From Nemophila menziesii (lineage: Eukaryota; Streptophyta; Magnoliopsida; Boraginales; Hydrophyllaceae): DNA of 64,000 nucleotides. This document shows positions 19,551 through 31,849 of the stretch, one piece after another. The notes beneath the pieces are model-generated. The model was not told the DNA's origin. It made no database searches and saw nothing but the letters and a program-made list of their open reading frames with translations. The first letter of the stretch is position 1; each line of letters opens with the position of its first letter. The DNA lies in contig JARWIR010000018.1 in NCBI GenBank assembly GCA_029959085.1, positions 16,553,001 to 16,617,000 on the forward strand, written 5' to 3'. Position numbers and translations under genes: made by a program.

Positions 19551-20618
19551 AGATTTGGGGGTCTTTATGTCTCACTATTTATGAATAATGAATCTGTTCA
19601 CGAGACATTATTTTGGAAATTTATTGGGCCTTGGTGAGACATGTTTCCTTTTTATTAGCTGCATTGCAAATTTACCCCTTGTTTTGGACTTATCACTATT
19701 TATAGAGATTTTTTTTCTTTAATTATGTATTTAGTGTGTAGATTTTAGGTACATTTTTTATGAAAGGGTCAAATATTAAGGAAAGAAGTAAAAAACTGAA
19801 GAGAACCCTAAGTTAAAGTTGAATTTGAGCTTAGAGCCATTGTAGAGAGTTAGATCTTTTTCTACAAATTTTTTTTCACCTTAATGTTCCTATCACTATG
19901 ACTTTTTGGTGAAAGATTTGGACATGATTCTTTTTTGGTTGGAAATAGCTTAAAAGTCATGGCGCGTGGCAAGTGACAACACTCAATTCAGGGTTAAGGC
20001 GAACAAGTTATGACATTTGCACATGTTGTTGTTCGAGCAAGAAATCATGTTAAAGTAAGAACATGTTGGGATCATTATAAACCTCTTTTGTTAACCCTAC
20101 AGAGAGCCCAACAAATTTGGAAGTTATATAACCTCATTTTCTAGCCCCATTCCATATTCCACGGGTGCTTCATTTTCAAAATCATTTTTTTCCAACGGAA
20201 AGAAGAGGAGGAGAAGCGTCAAACAAAAGGAAGAGGAAGAAAAAGGGTTTGTCCATGAACCCAATCTTTCAGCCTCAACAAATCAACATCTCCATTTATC
20301 TCCAACAGTGACATACCTTTATTTTCTATTATAAACATGAATTTGTCATTAGCTTTAATTAATTTATAATTCATTAGTATTATTTCGATTATAAGCTAAA
20401 AATTCTTGAAGATGTTTATGTTATACATTGTGGTTAACTATTTGATTGAGTTAATTTATTTAATATATTTTATTTAGATGTTTAATTTATTTTGAGTTCA
20501 ACATAAGTCCATTATTTGTATATTCCACTACTCCCGAGCTCTGGCCAAAATAGCAAGTGACGTTGTTATTTGTCTAACAGCCAAGTGGGAAGAAAGATTA
20601 TACACATAGTAAGTGAGA
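19551..20618 (+). mobile_element. LTR relic nested in the LINE (unit 2)
   Basis: The tract AGATTTGGGGGTC is intact at 19551-19563. A 17-bp private insertion follows ACATGTTGGG near 20070. The CGGAAAGAAGAGGAGG block that unit 1 lacks is present near 20200. Confidence 0.5.
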
Positions 20619-20640
20619 TCTTGTTGTCTTTTATTAGATT

Positions 20641-20713
20641 ATATTAGCAAGCTAGGTAGTCAATAAGGGTAATAGGAATATAAATCATTATTTAATACCT
20701 ATCTTGCTAATAT
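20641..20713. repeat. Inverted repeat (unit 2)
   Basis: The arms are more eroded than in the other units (AGCAAGCTAGG against CCTATCTTGCT), but the changes on the two arms still pair for most positions. Confidence 0.6.
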
Positions 20714-21039
20714 CGTTTGATAAAAGGCACTAATCACTTGTATATTATGTCTACAATGTTTCGTCGAGTGTTAGAAATATTACAACGGCTTCTGCTGAAT
20801 TTATTTAAGAAAAGAAATAAAAAAAACCTTACAAAAACTAAAAACCTATAATAATTAGCCAAGAATACTGTGTTGAACTAATTAATGTTCCTTTAAAAAA
20901 TGTATAATATTGATTCAATGATATCAAAAGATACTATATTTGATGATAGTTTATTTTAAAAAAAAAATATATCCTTCATGATATTTGTAGTCATAATGCT
21001 TGGAGAATTTTAATAATTTTTAGCCAAAATTGACACATC

Positions 21040-23495
21040 CACTTATCAACTTTTCAAAACTTTAGAAAAAATTATACGAAATTTATTTTACCCCAAAGCT
21101 TTTGGTGTTAGTAAACTATATACAATTTACTACATTCATCTATTATAGACATTAGACTTAGCATATGATTTAATTTTTGAGTAATTTTACAATCAATAAG
21201 ATCTTTTACCTTCAAATAATTTGTACTTGTATCTTGCTTAAAAAGATTTGAATAAAATGACATGAATACGTTTAAATTTTTCCTGGTACTCATGCCAAAT
21301 GTCATGTGTATCTTAAAATCTAGTTATTTTGTTGTAATATGGTCACTGAATAGTAGCTATATATAAGACTTGGTATTTTAATCTCCCTTTTCTAACTAAT
21401 GGGTTCTAATTCGATCTGCCCAATATTGTTCTTCTGTTGATCACATCTCATCTAATCTTTTAGTTGAAATTTTGTATCTCGGCTTCTATAGATACCAAAA
21501 CATTTTAAATTTGTAGAATTTTTTGCTTGTATTCTTTACTAAGTGTGATATTATACAAAACTGTTCATTTACTCTATCTTGATAAATATTTATTTATTAC
21601 TTGTTTTTTGTGCAAAAATTTTTATAACTATATTTCTTACACGGGTTCTCCGTATGCAGTTATATTACTCCAATAAAATACGAATATTTTTACCTTGAAT
21701 TATTCAAATCTTTCTTTATAAATTATTAAAATTTGACTCAGTTGTCGATGGAACCATAACAATCGTATCTGAAAACCTTTCAAACCAATTTGAACAAACC
21801 AGAACTATGTCCAATTTTTATTTTAAAGGTTCATTATGTTTTCTTGTGATTAGTCCAAGTAAGATATCATCCTTTTGTAAGTAAAACGACAATTTAGTTG
21901 TTCGATATATATTCTTTATATTAGGTAACATTGTTTGATAGTTCTTAGTGTTTCTGGAAATACTATCGGGAACTTTAGTACGTAACTTTGTTTAAGATAT
22001 TCCATAGTTGTACTATACTTGGATACTAATGCTTTAAACGCATTCCGTGTCAAGACCTTTACATCATATACAAGTAGAGTAGTTTTCCAATTTGATCAAG
22101 TTGGGAGACTAACTTCTAACTCTCAGACCATGGACCCGACCCTTATTTCTGATCTTATAAAATTCATGTAGTTATCCTTTTAGGTCATGTCTCGACATAC
22201 AATCTCAATATAAATGGCATCACTCAAAATCCTATCATCGTCACTATATATTTCTTCATACATATCTTCTAGACAACTCAGTTTACCCCTCAAACCTCCA
22301 TCTTACACTGCATTACCCAACCTTTTCCTTTCTTAAAACAATTCTTCATAAATTTATTTTATATCTTTCTGCATGGACTCGATTTGATAAAAGGAAAATG
22401 AAAACCATGAAACTTAACCAATTATAGAATAAGCATTAAATTGTTCCATATATTATTGGTATTTTCTTGATAAGGAGCATTCTAAATCAATCCAGAGAAG
22501 AAATATTAATTCTTGGCCTTTCTTAACATGAATTTCCATCCGTAACAATCTCATTTGGATATGGTTTTTCACTTTCATCTGGATGCATGGATCGATGGTA
22601 TTTTGATAGATCCTTCGTGACATAGACTCCTCCCTCAAATTTGAATGATTCCATTGGTAACTTACATGAACCGATTTACACTTTTCCATATTGCTAAGGT
22701 CTACTTATTTAATTGTATACCCATTATTCTCTTTGGACACAGAAAAAAATTTGGACACACCTTGTGACCTTTATACACCTTATTTTCCATAATTTCTCTT
22801 CCTTTGTTCTATAGTAACAATTCAAATCTAGCCTCGTGAATTATCTTAAATTTGTAGACATTGTCCTAGTTTCTTTTCTACCATGCATGAAAATTTTCCC
22901 CTGATATCTTGTACCACCTTTCTCACCACCAATAAGAATAAGTGTTTAAATTTTTTAACATCACCACACGTCCCAATCTTACTTTATCATTTGTAAGTTA
23001 TCATCATCTTGTTTCCAACTGAAATTTTTAATAGGGGAACTAAAACCGACAACTAAAAGAATAGAATATATATAAGATGTTCTTTTAAGAACTGGGGGAT
23101 ATGGACACATGGTAAGAATGTGGCTCTACTACTGAACTAGATCCACATTAATCATGGGAAATATATTTTTAAATGATTTATACTATCTTATGTATGGCAT
23201 GATGTCATGATTTATCTCTCTCCAATTGTGTTCATTTCCATTCTCTCTTATTTCTCCACTTCTCTTCTTAGTTTTTTTGTCATTATGGAGGTTTCTATAT
23301 TTAAACTAGTTAATGTAAAAAATTCTTATTTTCTTATAATTCTCTCTCATTCACCTCCTAATAAGTTCTTTTTATATCAAAAAAGAATTAGTAAAGTGTG
23401 TAGGTAGAAATTATGCTTTGGAATTAAAGGGTTCATTGTAATGCTCTCTTTCTCTTAATAGAAGTGTTGAAGATAAGTGGTTGATTTTGAGAATT
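21040..23495 (-). mobile_element. L1-type LINE relic, 5' part (unit 2)
   Basis: Homologue of the unit 1 relic. The RT-entry frame is open for 65 codons at 21108-21305 (KNLNVFMSFYSNLF, then DLIDCKITQKLN). The longest upstream minus-strand frame is 22453-22689. A block near 22127-22170, including CATGGACCCGACCC, is present here and absent from unit 1. Confidence 0.7.
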
Positions 23496-25740
23496 TTGAC
23501 TAGTTTTGGAACTTTAGTTATTTTTTGGTTGATTTCTTTGTTTATGGTCCCAAAGAGTCGTGAGTTCTCATCATTATGATTTTACCTATCGAGGGAACTT
23601 ATTGGCGGTTAAACCGATGTCTTTATCTATCAATGATGGGTTTGTGGTGAATTATTTATGGTTATTTATTTGTGGGAGAAGTTAGATATGTAAGCTATAG
23701 ATTAAGTAAGAAGACTGAAAAAAATATGTGTAAGGTATATTCTAGATAAAAAATTAATGTTATTGAAGTGAGATACACGTGGAGTAAGGAGAAAGAATAT
23801 ATGAGTCTTCAGAAATATCTCTTTGAAATTTTTGTTGATGAAGGACTTTCTTAAGGCATTCTTATAAGCCTAAAAGTCAAAACCCTCATAAGAGGCTTGA
23901 GGGTCCGAATACCTTTTTTATTGGAATTTTATATGTATATTTCCACTATAAATAGTAGTAGGGGATGTGTGTTCAATGCTAGACTGAGTATTTCTTGTTG
24001 TGTTTTGTCTTCCTTGATTATGATGTTCAATAATACAAATTGTTCATTTATATAAGTTTTCGGGAATTTAATAGACTTTTTTAGAATTCTTATCCCAAAA
24101 ATGGGATCTCTTCAATATGTATAGATTATCAGAAGTGTTTTTTGATATCCTTCACACATAAACGATCTATCATAAGTAGGGTGTTATAATGATCCATGTG
24201 GAGTACACATAGAAGGTTTCGTGTATTTGTTACACAAATTTTTTAGCAGAGAAATACTTTTTGGATGCATATTTTGATCTAAAGAAATATGAATTTGGAA
24301 GTTTTATGGGATGTTTTATGTGATGTAATAACTTATCTAAATGAGAATTTGGAGGGAACATTTGTAAACAAGATCTGGTGAAGCTTTCATGAAAGTATGG
24401 GGCTATTGAGATGGGGTTTCATGTGGTTGTAGTAGATTATCCTAATTCTAAGGAGGTTCTTAAGAGATTCAAGACAATTAACTATTCTTATTAGATACTC
24501 GAATGGAGATGAAATAACTCCGATTTTGGTAAATCAAGTGGTTGCACTTTCCAATTAAAGAGTAAAGATTATCTATTTATTCCATGAGTTGGCTTAGTCA
24601 TTCTATTTGATTAGGTCAGAATTCATTTTAAGGGCTGTGGAGTTGTGGTTTTTGTTGGAGTTTACTCCAAGTTTCATCTTAATTATATTATGCTCCATTA
24701 AAAACACCATCATACTAGGTTTTGGATTGGTTGGGATAGGGGAAGTTTTTTTTCGATTGGAGTAACATATCTCGTAGATTGCGTAGTTTGCAATGCATTT
24801 TTTGTTCGTTCACTTGGCATTCACAAGACATTGTTTACTTTGGCTATGTTGTTGAGGTTTTAGCCTAGCTACTTGAGCTCTCCAAAGGCATCTTGATTTA
24901 TATAATGATCATATTAGGAGCTAAGGGGTATACTCAGTATGATAGAAGATCTTTCACTAGAAGACAAGAGTGGCTTTAATACCATATCATGTGCGGTTTG
25001 GTGATGTTTCATCTTTTGTAATTGATTTTGAGACACACAAGACATCATTCAAGGGGGTTTTGAGAGTTAAAGTTGGATGCATCCCTTTATTTGTCCTTAT
25101 TTGACATTATTTGGGAAGTAAGCTTATGGTTTATAAATTATTCTATTTTTTCCTTGACCTAGAATTTATTAAAAATTAACATTGTTAAATTAATATATAC
25201 TTTATTTGTATAAATATTTTGTTTATATGTAATAAAATATTAATCATTTTGTATACGATAGTGGTTCACAATATAATTAATTCAAAAAACTAATATAATA
25301 AATGTATAGATTAGTTTTCATATAATATAAATATTTATACGGCAGTAAATTAATTAGATATGGAGATAAGTGTAATTCAGTCAAAAAAAATTAAAACCCC
25401 AAAATTCCTTGAAACCCTTAAATAAAAACTTCACAAACTTCTAGAATACATGAACTACATATGTACTTAAGAATCTCAAGTAACTTGTGGTGTATAGCTG
25501 ACCGTTAGGTAGCTAAGTCTAATATTTTATAATTATTCAAATATCAATTATTTAAAAATTAGATAAACTTGAATAAATATTACCTAACAAATTGAACCGA
25601 GCCAAAACAGGAGGCAGTGCTTTAATCGAACAAAAATCGGTATATCTTATTATCAAATTATTTCATCATCTTATATTTTTATACGAAAAAATGAAACACG
25701 TAACAATAATATAATAAATGGAATTAATTATACGAAAGAA
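23496..25740. other. Unidentified stretch (unit 2)
   Basis: Homologue of 12219-14440 with no conserved reading frame. It keeps the TATGATAGAA segment before GATCTTTCACTAG (near 24935-24950) that units 1 and 5 have lost. Confidence 0.4.
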
Positions 25741-26792
25741 AATCAAGACAACAATGAATGAGCTCAATTATCATTTATACAAACCAACAAAATATTAAAC
25801 ATGAACATATTAAATGTAGCCCATTAAATTTATACCTTGATATTAACTCATGACTTTCCTTTTAAACTATACCACCACCGTAGTCTCTTTATTTTTCTAT
25901 TTCAAACTCCACCTTAGTATATAACCAAATTTGAATGGATGCAACGATATTATTGATAACTAGTACTTACCCAAATAATTTTAAATTTATTTTCCTATAC
26001 AAATTTTAAATTTGAAATTTGCCATTTTTTGTCCGGAATTACCATGCAAACTTATCTCAATAATAACTATCAATCATGAAAAATGTTGAGTCGTTCCCAT
26101 GATTCCTTTTGAACTTAACTAACTTTTATATATAATATACTAGTGTCCATTTAAAGAAAATAAAATAAACATATTGAAAAGAAACTAATCAATAAATAAG
26201 AAAGCATAGTGATAATTTGTTTAATATAATTAAAGTTATGATTAAAACATATATGGAGATACATGTGATATATTATATTTAATTTATTTATGAGGTGTTT
26301 GGACCCGAAAGGAATAATTTCTTTTCTAAACAATATCTTGGGTCATTTACATTTGGGGTATTTTTTGATTAAAGAGGAATTCTTTAGTAAAGGAAATGAT
26401 GGAAAAAATTAATAAGGGAATAGGCAGTAGATTATTTAATATTGTTTCTATTAAACAATAGGAGAAGAAGGGATTTTTTGAAGGATTATACGTATTTGGT
26501 GTTGCATTAGAAGAATAATGAGATCAAGAGATTATTTGTATAATTAAATCACTCATATACCCCTACTGAAATATTTTATAAATAAAGAGTAACATTAATT
26601 TAGATATTAAACCAATAAAAGAACATATATTTTCAAATGCCACCAAATCGTATGGATTGAATATATTAGAACATAATGTATTCCAATAATACCTTACATA
26701 TCATTCCACTATGATACCTTGTAAACCAAACAAATGAATGTATTTCTCGAATCTTTTTGTTAATCCTCTCCCTCTTAATCTGTCAATCCAAA

Positions 26793-27042
26793 TAAACCTA
26801 AAGGAAACATGTGCCTGCAACCGACACGTTGTTGGTGGTGATAGTGGGTGAAAGTTGTGAACTCTTTGAAGATAGTGGCACATAACGGCACCAAGAAGTT
26901 CATGACCAGAAATTTGGTAATGATGATTACCCTTCAATTATTATAGTGCCATGATCTTGGATCGTATAATCTTATATATGATTATGTTATGATGAAAAAA
27001 AGAAAAAAATAAGATTGCTGAAGAGAAGGAACTCTTCTTTGT
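26793..27042 (-). pseudogene. Decayed paralogue of the secreted peptide gene (unit 2)
   Basis: It has the same lost start (TGT on the plus strand at 27040-27042) as unit 1. The C-terminal half keeps MCHYLQRVHNFHPLSPPTTC. Its frame (26701-26937) ends differently from unit 1 because of a one-base loss near 26760. Confidence 0.7.
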
Positions 27043-27600
27043 GATTGCTCAGTAAAATGAATAACTCATTTTTCATTTACACGAAACTAATAAGAAATAT
27101 GCATAACCATATTAAATGTAGCCATTAAAAATTATAGGTCAAAATATTTACGATACTCATGATTTTACCTTGATACTTCATAACCAACATAGTCTATAGG
27201 CATATTTGAATGGAGGCTAATAAATCACTAGCTAAATTTTACACAAACCATACCCATACTTTTTCCTATACGAATTTCAAATTAGAAAAATAAAAATATA
27301 AGCATATAACTAGATATTTATGTCGTGAACTACCATCTCATATAGGTCTCAACAATCCCAATCAAGCGGATTGAAGAGTTCATGCGATTATTTTTTAACT
27401 TAATTCATTATAATATATAATATACATGTATCCATTTCAAAGTATTAAAACAAGACAATAGAAAGAAAGTAACAAAGAAATAGGAAAGTGTGGTTAAATT
27501 AACCGTTTATTATTAAAGATATTATTAAGAACATATATAGAAATATATGTAACATATGACATAATTATTTAATTATGAAGAGGATTGGGCCCATAAGGGA

Positions 27601-27888
27601 TTAATCTTTTCCATATACCATATCAACAAAAGAAGGTGGTGTCCGCTTCGGTGGAGGTGGTGGGGGTGGGTGACAGTTGGGATTTAATTGAACAGAGTTG
27701 CACGTAATGGTTGTTGGAGGCTTGGAATTAGCTAGTTGGTTGTGGTTATCAACCTTTACCTTACCGCCATTGTCATCGTCGTCATCGCCATCGGACAATA
27801 TTCTTGGATCGGGAATTCTTGTGCATGATGATACTATGAATAAGAGAAAAACAAACAATGTTGTTGAAGAGAGGGAGCTCTTCTTCAT
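27601..27888 (-). CDS. Small secreted Asp/Pro-rich peptide precursor, copy 2
   Basis: The full 95-residue frame is present with all three Cys, the Asp run, the Pro run and the KR-TPPSFVDMVYGKD end. The only replacement specific to this copy is Val69 to Asn, which needs two base changes in one codon, three residues before Cys72. The TATA box and leader are intact. Function is unknown. Confidence 0.75.
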   Translation of the reverse strand: MKKSSLSSTTLFVFLLFIVSSCTRIPDPRILSDGDDDDDNGGKVKVDNHNQLANSKPPTTITCNSVQLNPNCHPPPPPPPKRTPPSFVDMVYGKD

Positions 27889-27999
27889 GGTGTTTTTTTT
27901 AGTAGGAGATGGAAATTAACTTATATTATGAGGATGAGATGAGATGAGGAGTGTTAAAGTAAAATGTTGATTTATTGATAAAATGTATTCATCGATTGG

Positions 28000-28015
28000 A
28001 CACTATATATAGTGT
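28000..28015 (-). promoter_or_regulatory. TATA palindrome, copy 2 promoter
   Basis: The 16-bp palindrome is identical to that of copy 1, 112 bp from the ATG. Flanking bases differ (CGATTGGACAC instead of CGAGTGGACAC). Confidence 0.7.
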
Positions 28016-28145
28016 TGATTATGAATTTAACCATGTAATAAATTCTTGTGGTTAAATGACCATCATAAATAAAGTCAAATGCTCATTAAAAATATTAGGT
28101 GAAGGGTTATGTAAATTGAGTATATTTTCATTAAGACTAATTATT

Positions 28146-28324
28146 GAGTAATGATATTTATCACCCCTTTTTGGTTCACCCTTATATCGCCTCCTATGTG
28201 GAGGATTTAAACACCACTCATATTATTTTTCTTTAATAATTACATTTTTCTCTCTCCTTTTTTTAATTACACATAAGGGGTGATACAAGGGTGAATCAAA
28301 AAAGGGTGACAAATATAATTAGTC
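28146..28324. mobile_element. MITE (unit 2)
   Basis: A single copy. The right end is ATTAGTC instead of ATTACTC, and the ATATCGCCTCC variant inside is shared with unit 3. Confidence 0.75.
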
Positions 28325-29057
28325 TTTATTATTAAAGCGTTGTTAAAAAAATTTATTTATCTAGCAAATTGAAATTGTGTTAAACGTACATTTTGCTACA
28401 TAGGTAATATTTACAATCAACCTATTTATGGTTTATCTAGTGATCCCCATTGAAAAGATCAGTGAGTGAGGAAAGATAATATGCCAAGATATAGGGGTTC
28501 ACATAGTCTTCCTAGCTAAATTATCTTCCAGTTGATTTATTGAGATATGAACATGTTGAATTTGAATATTCCGATCTCAAGGGATAGAGTTTGGTGCCTT
28601 CCTTATAAATGGATTGATAATTTGTGTAGGGCTTGCTAGGTTTTTCATACGAATGATTACATCTTGATAACCAGATTAAATAACCAAATTTGAAGGTTTT
28701 TAATTTGGATTAACAAGTATTTTATTTCACAAATAAAGCACCAGTTTGACCTTTTGATTAAAAGAGTCAAAATTAACAACAAAACAACATTATACAACGA
28801 GTACAAAAACTAAAACATAAGAACGTGTACAACTTTCTAAAAATTGAAACTTTATAAAAAAAGAAAAGTTATTAAAAAAGTTAGTAATTGAAGGATGCAA
28901 TCAGAATTTAGTTTGAATTCATTCTAGACCCTTCACCTTCGATTGTAGTTGAACCCAAAAGTTTTTTTGTGATGACTCAAAAATATTTATCTTAAGTATA
29001 TTCTTGTACAACTGTGAAACTATTATGTTCATCATGGCTTAGAAATGAGGCATCACA
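28325..29057. other. Inter-gene spacer (units 2 to 3)
   Basis: About 730 bp of AT-rich sequence, with a landmark GATCCCCATTGAAAAGATC near 28441, then a stretch with TGACTCAAAAATATTTATC. No frame or RNA gene is recognised. It joins the anchor via AGAAATGAGGCATCAC. Confidence 0.6.
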
Positions 29058-29259
29058 AAAAGGTGGATTTTGTTGACTTCCAGTACTTGGGTTATTGTAT
29101 CTCTAGATTCAGTAGTTGTTCTACAATTAGAACTTTAATTGGCCCAGTCTTCACTAATAGATTTTCCAAGAGTTGCATTCTCAGGAACATAAATGATTTA
29201 AGTTTTCCACATACACTAAATTGTTTAAAAAAAAACTATTAGGTATATAATTTCCCCGC

Positions 29260-29808
29260 CATTTTAAAGTATGCATCAATAATATTGAGAAGCCGCATGT
29301 TGATGGTCTCAAGGATATTTTCGTCAATTCAAATTTTTAAGATATATTTATCTAAAACTTCATGGCTTCTATGCAAGGCACAAACATATAAGATATAGTT
29401 TGAATAATATTAGGGTTTTGAGCGTAGTTGTAACATCTTCTTTTATATAAATTCTCTTCAGATGGTATATCACCCACATCATTTCCAAAATAAATATCTA
29501 ATCTTAGAAGTAGTTTATGCATGTCATATAACTTTCTAAATACTAAAATTAGCTATTTGTTTGACCAATAGCGAAATTGTCATTATTTTTCAACAAGTAC
29601 ATGATATCTCGTCTTTGTAGTGTAAGTACCAAATGTGCAATAGGGATGAATAATGTTATTCTTACTTTGTAAGTTGTGAAGGGGAATATAAAAGATTTTG
29701 TATGCATCATTAAGGTCAAATATTTCATCTATCTTATATGCGTCCCATTCACCCCAAACTGGGTTAATGAGTTCACTTAATGATGTATCGTCTTTTATGA
29801 TAGAAAAA
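29260..29808 (-). mobile_element. L1-type LINE relic, ORF2 C-terminal part (unit 3)
   Basis: Homologue of the unit 1 relic. The frame from about 29808 down keeps the GEWDAYKIDEIF signature, and the zf-RVT-like part is interrupted. A stretch of about 13 bp near 29433 that other units carry is missing. Confidence 0.65.
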
Positions 29809-30385
29809 CAGGATCAAGATATAATCTTGTGGGTTTATTGGATTAATTTGAGGGAGTATTCCCTATTAGTTGACATATAAAAATTTCTTTTCTAATAGAT
29901 ATATTGTTGCTTTTAGAGGTTTTATTTGTTAAATGTGAAACTTTTAGATAACCAGTAATATAAGACCCCGAGATGATGCTGGATAAAAATTCAAATCTAA
30001 CCCCAAGTCACTGCGTAAAAGGATCAAAAAGTCATTTGGAGATCCAGTGTTTTTACTGGTAGAACTTTGAAGTCAACTTAAGAGACTCACCATGTGCATA
30101 TGGAAAAGATTCTGAGAAAATCCTTTACTTTCAAGATACGAAAGTCAGGATCGTGACAGAGGTGACGATTTGAATTTAGAATTAAGATGAAAAATTAACG
30201 TGTGTAGATAATTTATTTGGTAAGTGTATATTTTATCTAGTTTGTAAATTATGCTCTATGAGACTTGTTAATATTTGTGTTTTATTGTCATGCATTATGT
30301 GTTCTACTATTTCTGCTCTCTTTAGCGTATTTGACTAAGACCCTTCTAAACTTCTTTTCTTTTCTTTTTTTCGTGAAGACAAAAC

Positions 30386-31420
30386 CTAGATTTGGGGGTA
30401 TTTATGTCTCTCTATTTATGAATAATGAATCTGTTCACGAGACATTATTTTGGTGAGGCATGTTTCCTTATTATTAGCTATATTGCACATTTAAACCTTC
30501 TTTTTGACTTATCACTATTTATAGAGATTTTTGTTCTTTAATTATGTATTTAGTTTGTAGACTTTAGGTACATTCTTGATGAAAGGGTCCAATATCAAGG
30601 AAAGAAGTCAAAAGGTGAAGACAACCCCTAAGTTAAAGCGGAATTTGAGCTTAGAGCCATTGTAGAGAGTTCGAGCTTTTTCTACATAATTTTTTAACCT
30701 TAATGTTCCTATCACTATGACTTTTTGGTGAAAGATTAGGACATGATTCTTTTTTAGTTGGAAATAGCATAAAAGTCATGGCGCGTGACAAGTGACGACA
30801 CTCAATTCAGGGTTAAGGCGAAGAAGTTATGACATTTGCACATGTTGTTGTTCGAACTAGAAATCATGTTAAAGTAAAAACATGTTGGGCTAACCCTACA
30901 GAGAACCCAACAGATTTGGAAGTTATATAACCTCATTTTCTAGCCCCATTCAATATTCCACAGGTGCTTCATTTTCGAAATCATTTTTTTCCAACGGAAA
31001 GAAGAGGAGGAGAAACGTCAAACAAAAGGAAGAGGAAGAAAAAGGGTTTGTCCATGAACCCAATCTTTCAGCCTCAACAAATCAACATCTCCATTTATCT
31101 CCAACAGTAACATAACTTTATTTTCTAATATTACAAACATGATTTTGTCATTAGTTTTAATTAATTTATAATTCATTAGTATTATTTCGATTATAAGCTA
31201 AAAATTCTTGAGGATTCTTATGTTATACATTGTGGTTAACTATTTGATTAAGTTAATTTATTTACGATATCTTATTTAGATGTTTAACTTATTTTGGTTT
31301 CAAAATAAATCCATTATTTGTATATTCCACTACTCCCGAGCTCGGGCCAAAATAGCAGGTGATTTTGTAATTTTCTAACATCCGAGTGGGAAGAAAGATT
31401 ATAGACATAGTAAGTGAGAT
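30386..31420 (+). mobile_element. LTR relic nested in the LINE (unit 3)
   Basis: The tract is TAGATTTGGGGGTA, and the TATA-like GTTATATAAC sits near 30922. Substitutions are shared with unit 4 downstream. Confidence 0.5.
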
Positions 31421-31441
31421 CTTATTGTCTTTTATGAGATT

Positions 31442-31513
31442 ATATTCGCACGCTAGGTAGTCAATAAGGTTAATAGGAACATAAATTATTATTGAATACC
31501 TAGCGTGCTAATA
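31442..31513. repeat. Inverted repeat (unit 3)
   Basis: This is close to the best-preserved form: GCACGCTAGGTAGTCAATA on the left, and TATTGAATACCTAGCGTGC on the right. Confidence 0.75.
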
Positions 31514-31849
31514 TCGTTTGATAAAAGGCGCTAATCACTCGTATATTATGTCTACAATCTTTCGTCCAACTCGAGTGTTAGAAATATTACAACGACTTCT
31601 GCTGAATTTATTTAAGAAAACAAATAAAAAAAACCCTACAAAAACTAAAAACCTATAATAATTAGCCGAGAATATGGTTTTGAACTAACTAATATTTCTT
31701 TAAAAAATGTAAAATATTGATTCAGTGATATCAAAAGATACTATATTTGATGATAGTTTATTGTTTTAAAGAAACTATATCCTTCATGATTTTTGTAGTC
31801 ATAATGCTTGGATAATTTTAATAATTTTTAGCCAAAATTGACACATCTA

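Larger units (their letters stand above)
18193..29057. repeat. Tandem unit 2 (10.87 kb)
   Basis: The order is the same as in unit 1, with peptide gene copy 2 at 27601-27888 and a full spacer at 28325-29057. Private marks include a 17-bp insertion near 20070 (after ACATGTTGGG) and an altered lower arm of the hairpin. It looks like one of the more divergent units in the LINE and LTR parts. Confidence 0.9.
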